Positions 1 to 7,838 of a stretch of DNA of 18,557 bases are shown one piece after another. A program made the translations under genes and the position numbers. This DNA is from JBOFDP01 sp051647125. Lineage in GTDB: Bacteria; Bacteroidota; Bacteroidia; Chitinophagales; Chitinophagaceae. The stretch is taken from positions 1-18,557 of the forward strand of contig JBOFDP010000013.1 of the NCBI GenBank assembly GCA_051647125.1. The letters are read 5' to 3'. The notes beneath the pieces are model-generated. The model was not told where the DNA came from, searched no databases, and saw only the letters and a list, made by a program, of their open reading frames with translations. Each line of letters begins with the position of its first letter. Position 1 is the stretch's first letter.

Positions 1-278
1 TGTGGAGATTCTGATAATTCATCTCCCTTAATAGTTGTAATGGAAGAAGACACATCTTTTCTTTTCATTGAACCATAAGCAGTTACTACAACCTCATCTA
101 AGTTTTTTTGATGTTCTTTTAGCATGCTGCTATCTTTATTCATTTTTGCCTTTTCATGACTGTTTGTTATTTGTACCTTCTGGTTATATGCATTTTCTGA
201 TTGTATTTGAGCATGCCCTGCTCCCCCCCCACTTAGTAATACCCCTAAGACTACAATTTTTCGTTTAATTTTTTTCAT
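1..278 (-). CDS. SusC/RagA-type TonB-dependent outer-membrane receptor, 5' end only
   Basis: Partial gene read on the minus strand from ATG at 278-276; the 3' part lies beyond base 1. About 92 codons are visible. The protein begins MKKIKRK, followed by a hydrophobic stretch and a GHA|Q site, which together form a clear signal peptide of about 23 residues. At about residues 61-77 it has LDEVVVTAYGSMKRKDV, the hallmark start of the SusC/RagA TonB box and plug region, continuing SSSITTIKGDEL. Family members are outer-membrane beta-barrels that import glycans or other large ligands, energised by TonB-ExbBD, usually with a SusD lipoprotein encoded next door. Only about 37 residues separate the signal peptide from the TonB box, so the usual N-terminal carboxypeptidase-D-like domain seems absent. 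Eight G residues (plus-strand C at 223-230) encode part of the signal peptide; the frame is open with eight. Whether the rest of the gene is intact cannot be seen. Confidence 0.85.
   Translation of the reverse strand, partial: MKKIKRKIVVLGVLLSGGGAGHAQIQSENAYNQKVQITNSHEKAKMNKDSSMLKEHQKNLDEVVVTAYGSMKRKDVSSSITTIKGDELSESP
223..230 (-). repeat. Poly-G (G8) tract within the receptor signal-peptide codons
   Basis: Eight consecutive C on the plus strand, read as GGG GGG GGA in the receptor signal peptide (Ser-Gly-Gly-Gly-Ala). It is the only long G/C homopolymer I see in this AT-rich window. Gain or loss of one base would shift the frame about 17 codons after the start and abolish the receptor. Such tracts in surface-protein genes are typical phase-variation sites. 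The switching is inferred and not shown by one sequence. Confidence 0.7.
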
Positions 279-327
279 AGTTATACTTTTTTTAGGTTTT
301 GTTAAAAAAATACTATTTTGTTTTTTG

Positions 328-360
328 TAAACATATAAAGAAATAAATTTAAATACCAAA
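328..360 (-). promoter_or_regulatory. Putative Bacteroidota promoter of the SusC-like receptor
   Basis: On the minus strand a TTTG (-33 type) at 360-357 is followed after 21 bases by TATGTTTA at 335-328, which matches the Bacteroidota -7 consensus TAnnTTTG at 7 of 8 positions. The predicted start of transcription is near 320, giving a leader of about 40 nt before the ATG at 278. Confidence 0.5.
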
Positions 361-612
361 TTTTTTATATAAAAATACGAATAAATTCGTAATAGATAAT
401 GTAAAAAGGTTTATTGTCTTATGTTTTACTACGTCATAATCTTAGTAAGAAGTAATAAAATACACTTATATAAATCACTATTATGTAAGTGAAAAATGGA
501 AATTTCCAACACCAAGCATGGATATTAAGTAGTGACAAAAATGAGGATATACCCTTCACATTTGGTATGGTATTTAGATAAGATAGATAGGTTTTTAGTA
601 TTTGTTTTGATG
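361..612. other. Intergenic spacer, no gene recognised
   Basis: AT-rich spacer between the receptor promoter and the remnant at 613-895. Short open frames here look like chance. It holds a hairpin at 463-491 and a perfect 12-bp palindrome, TGGAAATTTCCA, at 497-508. The palindrome could be an operator, but no regulator can be assigned. Confidence 0.5.
463..491 (-). terminator. Possible intrinsic terminator behind the 613-895 remnant
   Basis: CACTTATATAA at 463-473 and TTATGTAAGTG at 481-491 form an 11-bp stem with one G-T pair and a 7-base loop. Read on the minus strand it is followed by a T-rich stretch. It lies downstream of the minus-strand remnant and upstream of the receptor promoter. 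The stem is AT-rich, so the call is weak. Confidence 0.35.
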
Positions 613-895
613 TTATTTCATACAAATTACTCCAATAACTATTGCCAAATCTTTGATTTCTTTTTTATGAATCTCAAAAGGTGGATACATTTCTTTATTA
701 TCACTTACAATAATAATTAATATCCTTATCATTAAGAGCAACACTACCACTAAGCTCAGCTATACCATCTCTTAGGCATGTATCCATTATAGGAAAACGA
801 GAATCTTTCTCGCCATAATACACAACCCCATATTTTACATCAGCAGGGTAATAAATCGGGGAGGCAACATGAGATTGACATATATACTTGTTCAT
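613..895 (-). pseudogene. Frameshifted remnant resembling an S24/LexA-like regulator
   Basis: A 64-codon minus-strand frame starting at ATG 895-893 ends in TGA at 703-701. Shifting by one base near 703-711 gives a second, protein-like stretch ending at 613-615: VSDNKEMYPPFEIHKKEIKD followed by LAIVIGVICMK. The second piece resembles the C-terminal end of S24 (LexA/phage repressor-type) peptidase domains, in which an S-D-N-x-x-Y-x-P-F-E-like strand precedes I-K-D-L and V-I-G-V-I. The first piece (ADVKYGVVYYGEKDS) faintly recalls the region where that fold begins. The total is much shorter than a working regulator and no HTH is visible, so it is probably a decayed and internally deleted gene. 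The family call is by eye only and could be wrong. The reading of one original frame with an inserted base is better supported. Confidence 0.4.
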
Positions 896-959
896 AGATG
901 ATTTTTTAGCTTTGAGATTGCTATTAATAGATAATAAATTTTTATGCTATTTATAGCTT

Positions 960-2057
960 TTATTTTTTGAAAAACTCTCCATTATTTTCCTTAACCATTT
1001 TTTCGATATTTTCTTCAAATTGAAGCGCATCTATAAGTTCTTGTATCTCTCCATTAATAACCGCCTCAAGATTATATAAGGTCATATTAATACGATGATC
1101 TGTAATTCTATTTTGAGGCCAATTATAGGTGCGTATTTTAGCACTTCTATCTCCTGTACTGACAAGGCTTTTTCTATGATTAGCAATTTCATCTTCCTGT
1201 TTTCTAACGCTTTCCTCATATAGTTTAGTACGCAACATTTGCATAGCTCTTTCTCTATTACCTAATTGAGTACGTTCTGTTTGACACTCTACAACAGTGC
1301 CTGTAGGAATATGCAAAAGACGTACTTTGGTTTCTACCTTATTAACATTTTGTCCTCCTGCTCCACCACTACGTGCGGTTTCCATCTTTATATCACTATC
1401 TCTAATAACCACATCCACCTCCTCCGCTTCCGGCAATACAGCTACGGTAGCTGCCGAAGTATGTACTCTGCCGGAGGTTTCAGTAGCAGGTACTCTTTGT
1501 ACACGATGTACTCCACTTTCAAACTTTAAAGTACCATATACATCATCTCCTTCCACACCTACTATAACTTCTTTATATCCTCCCATAGTTCCAAGAGTTT
1601 CGCTTAATATAGAGGGTCTCCATCCTTTTGCATCACAATATCTTAAATACATCGTCAGCAAATTACCTACAAAAAGGCTGGCTTCATCACCACCTGTACC
1701 TGCACGTATTTCGAGAGTAGCATTTTTCTCATCTTGTGGATCTTTGGGAATAAGCATTTGGCGTATGATAGCTTCCAATTTTTCTTTTTCTTGTTGAAGG
1801 CTATCGGTTTCTGTCTTTGCCCAATCTCGCAACTCAGTATCATCACTAAATAAGGCTTCCCTATTTAACTCTATATCACTTAATATTTTTTTATACACAT
1901 TATATTGTTCTACAATTTTTTCTGTACTACAATATTCTCGGCTCACTTTCTTGTATTCTGCATTATTATTTACCACTGCAGGATTTGTAAGCGATATACT
2001 AAGCTCTTGATAACGAGCGTGAATCATTTCCAACTTTTGCAAAAAACTATTTTCCAT
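960..2057 (-). CDS. prfA: Peptide chain release factor 1
   Basis: Cytoplasmic release factor that recognises UAA and UAG in the ribosomal A site and triggers peptidyl-tRNA hydrolysis. At 365 residues it is the usual length. The codon-recognition tripeptide PAT is at residues 190-192 (in RVQRVPATETSGR), which identifies RF1 rather than RF2 (SPF). The universal GGQ is at 234-236 within SGGAGGQNVNK; its Gln is normally methylated by PrmC. The N-terminal helical domain covers about residues 1-100, followed by EIRAGTGGDEA at about 116-126. The gene starts 31 bases after the typA stop on the same strand and probably shares its transcript. No intrinsic terminator is evident immediately downstream. 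Confidence 0.97.
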   Translation of the reverse strand: MENSFLQKLEMIHARYQELSISLTNPAVVNNNAEYKKVSREYCSTEKIVEQYNVYKKILSDIELNREALFSDDTELRDWAKTETDSLQQEKEKLEAIIRQMLIPKDPQDEKNATLEIRAGTGGDEASLFVGNLLTMYLRYCDAKGWRPSILSETLGTMGGYKEVIVGVEGDDVYGTLKFESGVHRVQRVPATETSGRVHTSAATVAVLPEAEEVDVVIRDSDIKMETARSGGAGGQNVNKVETKVRLLHIPTGTVVECQTERTQLGNRERAMQMLRTKLYEESVRKQEDEIANHRKSLVSTGDRSAKIRTYNWPQNRITDHRINMTLYNLEAVINGEIQELIDALQFEENIEKMVKENNGEFFKK

Positions 2058-2088
2058 TGCTTTTTGATTTTTGGCAAACTATGACTAT

Positions 2089-3885
2089 TTATAGGCTTTT
2101 TGAGGCTCTTTTCCTATCTTCTTCATGAAGTAATATTTTTCTTAAACGAATACTTTTAGGAGTAATTTCTATACACTCATCTGCTTCTATATACTCCATA
2201 CATTCCTCCAAACTCATAGCTACTTTAGGAGCTATTTTTGTAGAATCATCACTCCCACTAGCACGCATATTAGTAAGTTTTTTTCCTTCTATGATATTCA
2301 CTACCAAATCTCCAGGTTTGATATGAACGCCTATAATTTGCCCTCCATATACTTCTTCTCCTGGATCTATAAAAAAAGATCCCCTATCTTGTAATTTATC
2401 AAGTGAATAAGCGGTAGATTGTCCATTACTTTTAGCTAATAATACCCCATTATTTCTACCTGCAATAGCTCCTTTCCAAGGTTTGTAATCTACAAATCTA
2501 TGAGCAATAATAGCTTCTCCTGCACTGGCGGTAAGCAGTTGAGAACGCAAGCCTATAAGCCCTCTAGAAGGGATTTCAAACTCCAAATGTTGCATATCAT
2601 TTTTAGGATTCATGACTAGCATTGCTCCTCTTTTTTGAGTTACCAAATCTATCACCTTACTACTGTAATCATTGGGTACATCTATTACTAAGGTTTCAAA
2701 TGGTTCACACTTTTGCCCTTCCATTTCTTTTACTAAAGCTTGAGGCTGCCCTATAGTTAGCTCATAGCCTTCTCTACGCATAGTTTCTATTAAAATACTA
2801 AGATGAAGAATTCCTCTTCCATAAACTATTAAAGTATCAGAATTTTCAGTTTCTTCTATTTTTAATGCAAGATTTTTTTCGGTTTCCTTAAAAAGCCTAT
2901 CTCTCAAATGCCTGGAAGTAACAAATTTGCCTTCTTTTCCAAAAAATGGAGAATTGTTAATACTAAAAGTCATACTCATAGTAGGTTCATCTACGCTAAT
3001 AGCGGGCAATCCTTCTGGATTTTCATAATCAGCAATAGTTTCTCCTATATTAAAATTTTCAAGCCCTACCATTGCCACTATATCACCTGCAAAAACCTCA
3101 CTTACCTTTTTCCTTCCCAAGCCTTCAAAGGTATATAATTCTTTGGCTTTAGCTTTTACTATTGTGCCATCATTTTTTACTAAAGAAACATTTTGCGACT
3201 CTTTTATCCCTCCTCGTCCAATTTTTCCTATGGCAATACGTCCTAAAAAAGAAGTGTAATCGATGGTAGTAATTTGCATTTGTAAAGTACCTTCACTTAC
3301 TTTGGGCTTTGGAACATAGTCTAAAATAGTATCTAAAAGAGCAAAAATATTCTCACAGGGTGTAAATGAAGTATTTATCCAGCCTTGTTTGCTAGAGCCA
3401 TAAAGGGTAGGAAACTCTAATTGTTCTTCGGTAGCATTAAGATTAAAAAATAGCTCAAATACAGCATCATTGACTTCATCAGGTCTACAATTTTCTTTAT
3501 CTACCTTATTGATTACCAAAATAGGTTTAAGGTTTAGTTCCAATGCCTTCTGAAGCACGAATCTTGTCTGTGGCATAGGACCTTCAAAAGCATCTACCAG
3601 CAAAACTACGCCATCTGCCATTTTAAGTACACGCTCCACCTCACCACCAAAATCGGCGTGTCCGGGTGTGTCTATCACATTAATTTTTACACCTTTATAA
3701 ATAACTGCTGCATTCTTACTAAATATAGTAATTCCTCTTTCTCTTTCCAAATCATTACTATCCATAATAAGATTGGGATTTTCAGCATTTTTAAGTACGG
3801 TATTGGTTTGCTGTAAAATTTTATCTACCAGCGTGGTTTTTCCATGATCTACATGGGCAATAATTGCAATGTTTCTTAACTCCAT
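2089..3885 (-). CDS. typA: Ribosome-associated GTPase TypA/BipA
   Basis: Translational GTPase of the EF-G/LepA group that binds the 70S ribosome and assists ribosome assembly and stress or low-temperature growth. The 598 residues match the family length of about 600. The G motifs are clear: G1 AHVDHGKTT at 10-18, G2 RGITI around 50-54, G3 DTPGH at 72-76 and G4 NKVDK at 126-130. The EF-G-like domain II and the BipA-specific C-terminal part follow, the latter including PSRGLIGLRSQLLTASAGEA and GAIAGRNNGVL. The C-terminus KRASKSL is basic. It is the first gene of a pair with prfA. Upstream lies about 310 bp without an intact gene, where a weak TATTATTG (-7-like, minus strand 3921-3914) could drive it. 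Confidence 0.97.
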   Translation of the reverse strand: MELRNIAIIAHVDHGKTTLVDKILQQTNTVLKNAENPNLIMDSNDLERERGITIFSKNAAVIYKGVKINVIDTPGHADFGGEVERVLKMADGVVLLVDAFEGPMPQTRFVLQKALELNLKPILVINKVDKENCRPDEVNDAVFELFFNLNATEEQLEFPTLYGSSKQGWINTSFTPCENIFALLDTILDYVPKPKVSEGTLQMQITTIDYTSFLGRIAIGKIGRGGIKESQNVSLVKNDGTIVKAKAKELYTFEGLGRKKVSEVFAGDIVAMVGLENFNIGETIADYENPEGLPAISVDEPTMSMTFSINNSPFFGKEGKFVTSRHLRDRLFKETEKNLALKIEETENSDTLIVYGRGILHLSILIETMRREGYELTIGQPQALVKEMEGQKCEPFETLVIDVPNDYSSKVIDLVTQKRGAMLVMNPKNDMQHLEFEIPSRGLIGLRSQLLTASAGEAIIAHRFVDYKPWKGAIAGRNNGVLLAKSNGQSTAYSLDKLQDRGSFFIDPGEEVYGGQIIGVHIKPGDLVVNIIEGKKLTNMRASGSDDSTKIAPKVAMSLEECMEYIEADECIEITPKSIRLRKILLHEEDRKRASKSL

Positions 3886-4195
3886 TTAATGAATACTAAT
3901 TTAAAAACTAATGCAATAATAAGGTATTTTAGATTTGTAAGATTAGAAAGTTTTTAAATTGCATAAAAATAATTTAAGTAAAAAATGAATCTTACTGGCC
4001 TTAACGTAATTGTTGGGTTCTCTGAACATCTTTGATTGCACCTATATCATCGCCTATTGCTTTTTGGTACCATCTATTATGGTAAAATAGAAATAGCGGT
4101 AGTTTTTGTCATAAATTTTAAAATGTTTATATTCTTTATAATAATAGATATTTAATCAAATAATATTTTTATACCTTAAGGGATAGCCTTGCAAA
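3886..4195 (-). other. Intergenic region between recN and typA with a possible coding remnant
   Basis: No intact gene. On the minus strand two protein-like pieces in different frames lie next to each other between about 4140 and 4001: YKEYKHFKIYDKNYRYFYF with TIIDGTKKQ, then AIGDDIGAIKDVQRTQQLR ending in TAA at 4001-4003. This may be a degraded small gene that lost its frame near 4060-4090. I do not recognise a family. The stretch 3886-4000 is AT-rich and holds only a weak promoter-like sequence for typA. Confidence 0.3.
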
Positions 4196-5867
4196 TTAAT
4201 CCATATTTTCATCTTTCATCATTTCTTTGGCATGTTGCAAAGCTGCCTCAGTAATATTTTCTCCACTTATCATTTCGGCAATAGCTTTTATACGTTCATC
4301 CTCTGCAAGGCGTTTGATATGTGTATGAATAGAATCATTAATACTATCTTTATATACAAAATAATGAATTGTGCCTTTGGCTGCAATTTGTGGCTGGTGG
4401 GTAACACAAATAATTTGCTTGGAACGGCTCAAAGTTTCTAATATATTGCCCACTTGCTTGCATACTTCTCCACTTATACCACTATCTATTTCATCAAAAA
4501 TCATAGTTGGCAATATCATATAATCCGATATCAAGAATTTAAGACATAACATAAGCCTACTCATCTCGCCCCCACTGGCTACTTTGCGTATAGATTCTAA
4601 TCTACCACTACCATTGCTGTCAAACAAAATCTCTATATCATCTATTCCATATTCATTGGGAGATTGTGGCTTGATTTGCAAATTTATCTTCGCATTAGGC
4701 ATGCCTATATCTTGAAATGTAGCATTTATTGTTTCTTCAAAGTAAGGTTTTTTTTCTTGTCTCTTTTGACTAATCTGCTCTGCCAACTGTAGCATAGCTT
4801 GCTCCGCTTTTCGTACTTCTTTTTCAAGATAAGTTATATGGCTATCCCCATGAATAATAGCATCCAACTTTATCGCAAAACTCTCTTTAAGTTCTAGTAA
4901 TTGTTGTGTAGTTTGTAGCTTATGTTTTTTGAGAAGCTGAAACCCTAAAGATAACCTATCTTGTAATTTCTCCACCTGCTGAGGGTCATATTTAAGAAAA
5001 TCTCCAAGATGAGCAATATCATTATACATATCTTGCAATTCTATTTTAGAAGAGAGCAGTCGCTGTTGTATTTCTTGAAGTTCCGGAAAAATAGCTTTTA
5101 ACGCATCTATTTGATTGGTTAGTTGATTAAGTTGAGAGATAGTATTGCCTTCTCCTTCGTTAAGTATTTGTTGACCTTGGAAAATAACATGTTGAAATCG
5201 TTCTACATTTTCTAATTGCTTTATTTCTACCTCCAAATTTTCTATTTCTTGAGGCTGGAAATTGGCTTTTGCTAATTCTTCATACAAAAATTGGATATAT
5301 TCCAATTCTGATTTTTGTTGGGAATCCTGTTTCTGTAGGGTTTCAAGCTGTTGTATTTTTCCTTTCCAAGAAGTATATTGTTGTCGATATGCCTTTATAA
5401 GTAATTCATTATTGGCTAAGGCATCTATCATACTTACTTGAAAATATTTTTGAAAAATTTGCATACTATCAAACTGACGATGTACATCTACCAAAAAAAG
5501 AGGAAAATACCTGTAATTGCTGTAAAGTAACAGGGGTATCTTGAATAAAAGCACGAGATTTATTATTTTGAGGTTGTATTTCTCTGCGTAAAGTAACTAT
5601 ATTGTTTTGATCTAAATTTTCTTGCTGTAACCATTCTTTCGCAAAGCTATTCTCCAAAATATTAAAATCCGCTTCTACAATACATTTTTCTTTCAAGCTT
5701 AGTATAGATCTATAATCTGCTCTTTCTCCTAAGAGCAACGAAAAAGCATCTAATAAAATAGATTTCCCCGCTCCTGTTTCTCCTGTAATCACAGACAAAC
5801 CTTCTTTAAAAAGAATTTCTAATTCTTTGATTAAAACATAATTTTTAATATATAATCTCTGTAGCAC
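4196..5867 (-). pseudogene. recN: DNA repair protein RecN, single-base frameshift
   Basis: RecN is an SMC-like ATPase that acts at double-strand breaks. The reading starts at GTG 5867-5865 (MLQRLYIKNYVLIKELEI) with Walker A GETGAGKS at residues 29-36. The frame breaks after TLQQLQVFSS at about residue 123. The rest continues in another frame with LVDVHRQFDSMQIF, a long coiled coil, the ABC signature SGGEMSR and Walker B MIFDEIDSGISG, and stops at 4196. The break falls exactly at a run of seven A (plus strand 5493-5499). Removing one base restores one frame of about 556 codons, the normal RecN length, and every motif is otherwise preserved. It may be a recent pseudogene, a gene rescued by polymerase or ribosome slippage on the T7 run, or a sequencing error. 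It is divergently placed from the gene at 5985. Confidence 0.88.
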
Positions 5868-5956
5868 AATATTTTATTTTTAAGCAAGGGTAAAAATACT
5901 GTAAATTTACTAAGTTTAAAAAAAAACTATTTTTATCCTTTCTTGATGAAAAAAGG

Positions 5957-5964
5957 TAGCTTTG
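5957..5964 (+). promoter_or_regulatory. Bacteroidota -7 promoter element (TAGCTTTG)
   Basis: An exact match to TAnnTTTG lies 20 bases upstream of the ATG at 5985. A T-rich stretch at 5930-5934 sits about 22 bases further up, where a -33 element is expected. The leader would be very short, about 14 nt. Confidence 0.5.
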
Positions 5965-5984
5965 CCAAAAACTAAATATTTATT

Positions 5985-6641
5985 ATGAAAAAAAAAATTC
6001 TTTTCATTGTATTCAGTATTGCTATTTTATCCATACTCATTAGTATATACTCTTTATGGCAACAACAACAAACATTCTATCCTACTAAGGTTTATAGCAT
6101 TTGCATATGGGGAGATAGTACAGCTACCACTACTATACAATATATTGCCAAAGGTAAAGATTCTAATAAAATAATAGAAGAAAAGAATATTCCTATGGTA
6201 CGAAAAAAGAGTAAACATCCCTTAGAACAATGGAATATGATTCTCATCAAACCCACCTATTTTAGCAATCTTACAAACCTACCTTTCGAAATAGCCGTAT
6301 CTGCTCAAAATAAAGAGAAAGTATATGTAGCTGTTTTTGATACTGATTCTTTCCCTTATTGGAATAATGATTCCTTCTTAGTTTTTCATTTACTAATGCT
6401 TCGTAGTGCTTACGATAATAACCCTGATGTGGCAGTAAAAAGTTTGGAAGAATGGATAAAAAAATCCTCTTTATTGAAAGGAACAGAGGATAGTATTAAA
6501 AATATGAGAGCGCAAGCACTTTGGAAAAAAGTACAAACTATTGATAAAGATAGTATTGCTCATTATTTAGAAACTATTCACTATCCTTTATTTAAAACTA
6601 TAGAGCCTAATGAAGATAGTGCCATTATTCTCAAAAAATAA
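5985..6641 (+). CDS. Membrane-anchored protein of unknown function
   Basis: I do not recognise this 218-residue protein. It starts MKKK, followed by one hydrophobic helix at about residues 5-25 (ILFIVFSIAILSILISIYSL). There is no lipobox cysteine and no clear cleavage site, so it is probably anchored in the inner membrane with the rest in the periplasm. The middle region (about 30-125) looks beta-rich. The C-terminal third is helical and charged (VAVKSLEEWIKKSSLLKG, RAQALWKKVQTI). A consensus promoter lies just upstream. The end overlaps the start of the following GNAT gene by 32 bases, which suggests co-expression. This is the only intact plus-strand gene between recN and thyA. Confidence 0.75.
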   Translation: MKKKILFIVFSIAILSILISIYSLWQQQQTFYPTKVYSICIWGDSTATTTIQYIAKGKDSNKIIEEKNIPMVRKKSKHPLEQWNMILIKPTYFSNLTNLPFEIAVSAQNKEKVYVAVFDTDSFPYWNNDSFLVFHLLMLRSAYDNNPDVAVKSLEEWIKKSSLLKGTEDSIKNMRAQALWKKVQTIDKDSIAHYLETIHYPLFKTIEPNEDSAIILKK

Positions 6642-7082
6642 ATTACCACTTTCTCTTTCTTGCCATACAATATTATGGAATAGTGCCAATTATGAAACTC
6701 TGATAGGTTTAAGAAATCAATGTTTATGTATGCCCTTGGGAATGTATCTTACCTCAGAAGATATACACCAAGAAAAGGAAGACATACTTATAGGAGGATT
6801 TTTATATAACCACATAGTGGAATGCTGCACCTTAGAAACTGTAGATAATCATACTTTTCAACTTTGCCAAATGGTAGTTACCAAAATGTACAATAAAAAG
6901 GATTAGGAAAGCAAATGTTACATTATGCCGAACAAATAACTATACAACATCATAGAAAAAAAATTATTCTTAGTGCCCGATTTTCAGCTATGCATTTCTA
7001 TAAAAAATCTGGCTATCAATGTATCTCTTCTATGTATATTTCTAAGGCTATACCTCATATCCTTATGGAAAAGAAAATTTAA
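6610..7082 (+). pseudogene. GNAT-family N-acetyltransferase, frameshifted
   Basis: The first frame runs from ATG 6610 to TAG 6904-6906. It contains a GNAT-like N-terminus (CHTILWNSANYE, then ILIGGFLYNHIVECC and FQLCQMVVTKMYNKK). The family's acetyl-CoA-binding stretch follows in another frame: GLGKQMLHYAEQ, then ILSARFSAMHFYKKSGYQC and HILMEKKI, ending at TAA 7080-7082. Adding one A to the run at 6895-6899 fuses the two into one protein of about 157 residues with MVVTKMYNKKGLGKQML, the expected Q/R-x-x-G-x-G/A region. The A-F-Y-K-K-x-G-Y motif typical of GNAT C-termini is present. The start overlaps the previous gene by 32 bases. The substrate is unknown. It is probably a recent single-base deletion; a sequencing error or slippage rescue is possible. 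Confidence 0.75.
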
Positions 7083-7099
7083 CAACTATTAGCTATTGG

Positions 7100-7665
7100 T
7101 ACAATGAATATTAGGTATCTACTATTCTTGGCTTAACATTGATCTCATTGATATTTTTATTCCACTCTATAATACCTACTTTTCCTAAAACATTAACCTC
7201 TGTTCAAGACTGGAAGAATCTATTTATCATCTTTTTCTTAGAATTAATCTTTACAGGTATAGCATCCGTTTATTAGAGAAAAAACAAAGAACTTTTTCAT
7301 ATCTATTTGTAAGCATATTGATAATAGGTATTCTAGCTATGATTATATCAAATATTGGGTTTATTAAAATAGCTGGTTTAGAATCTATCTTTTTCTCAGT
7401 AATCTTAGGGTTACTTATTCAAAATATTATTGGATTTCCTAAATTCTTCTCTGCTGGCATGGCATAAAAGCAAATACTATATCAAAATAGGTTGAGTATT
7501 ATTAGGAATATCTGTATTCTATTAGTGAAATTCTAAAAGCAGGATTTTATGGTATTTTACTTTTTGGTTAGCTAAGAAAATGACATTAGATAAAAAAAAT
7601 GGGCATTATGCTTGCTTCCGCAGAGTAACAGGTGAAATGATTGGAGATATAGCAGAAAAATAGTG
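7100..7665 (+). pseudogene. Decayed YeiH/UPF0324 (putative sulfate exporter family) transporter
   Basis: Hydrophobic, transporter-like pieces occur in successive frames on the plus strand. From 7115: VSTILGLTLISLIFLFHSII to a stop at 7274. From about 7282: FSYLFVSILIIGILAMIISN, then the family-like SVILGLLIQNIIGFPKFFSA, to a stop at 7465. From 7475: YYIKIG-stop-VLLGISVFY. From 7524: SEILKAGFYGILLFG to a stop at 7569. Later, VTGEMIGDIAEK ends at 7665. The order and spacing match UPF0324/YeiH proteins (L-L-x-G-x-x-x-x-N-x-x-G-x-P-x-x-x-x-x-G, then I-K-x-G-x-V-L-L-G). At least three frame changes and several stops mean it cannot be functional. It is a multi-pass inner-membrane family once proposed to export sulfate; its function is poorly known. 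Confidence 0.6.
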
Positions 7666-7838
7666 TTATCATAAAATCCTCTTAAAATGTATTGTTAGGA
7701 ATAGAGCCGCATTTTTAATTTCTATGTATTGGTCTTTGAAGGGTATACATAGAGAAAAAAAAATTTACCTTTAATAGTATTTAATGACAAAATAATTTAA
7801 TCTATTTTTATATAAAATTAAGTTTATAAATTTTTTTT
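7666..7838. other. AT-rich spacer after the transporter remnant
   Basis: No gene or clear terminator seen. The stretch lies between two convergent ends: the plus-strand transporter remnant and the minus-strand thyA stop at 7839. Confidence 0.5.

Noticed and set aside
434..720. Short open frames on both strands (434-625 minus, 532-720 plus)
   Set aside because: Low-complexity AT-rich translations rich in Phe, Tyr and Ile with no family likeness; part overlaps the remnant at 613-895.
1266..1797. Plus-strand open frames opposite prfA (87 and 166 codons)
   Set aside because: They lie wholly inside prfA on the other strand and have no recognisable domain; antisense shadows.
3930..3937. Plus-strand TAGATTTG as a promoter
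   Set aside because: An exact -7 match, but no -33 partner and no plus-strand gene downstream; AT-rich chance is likely.
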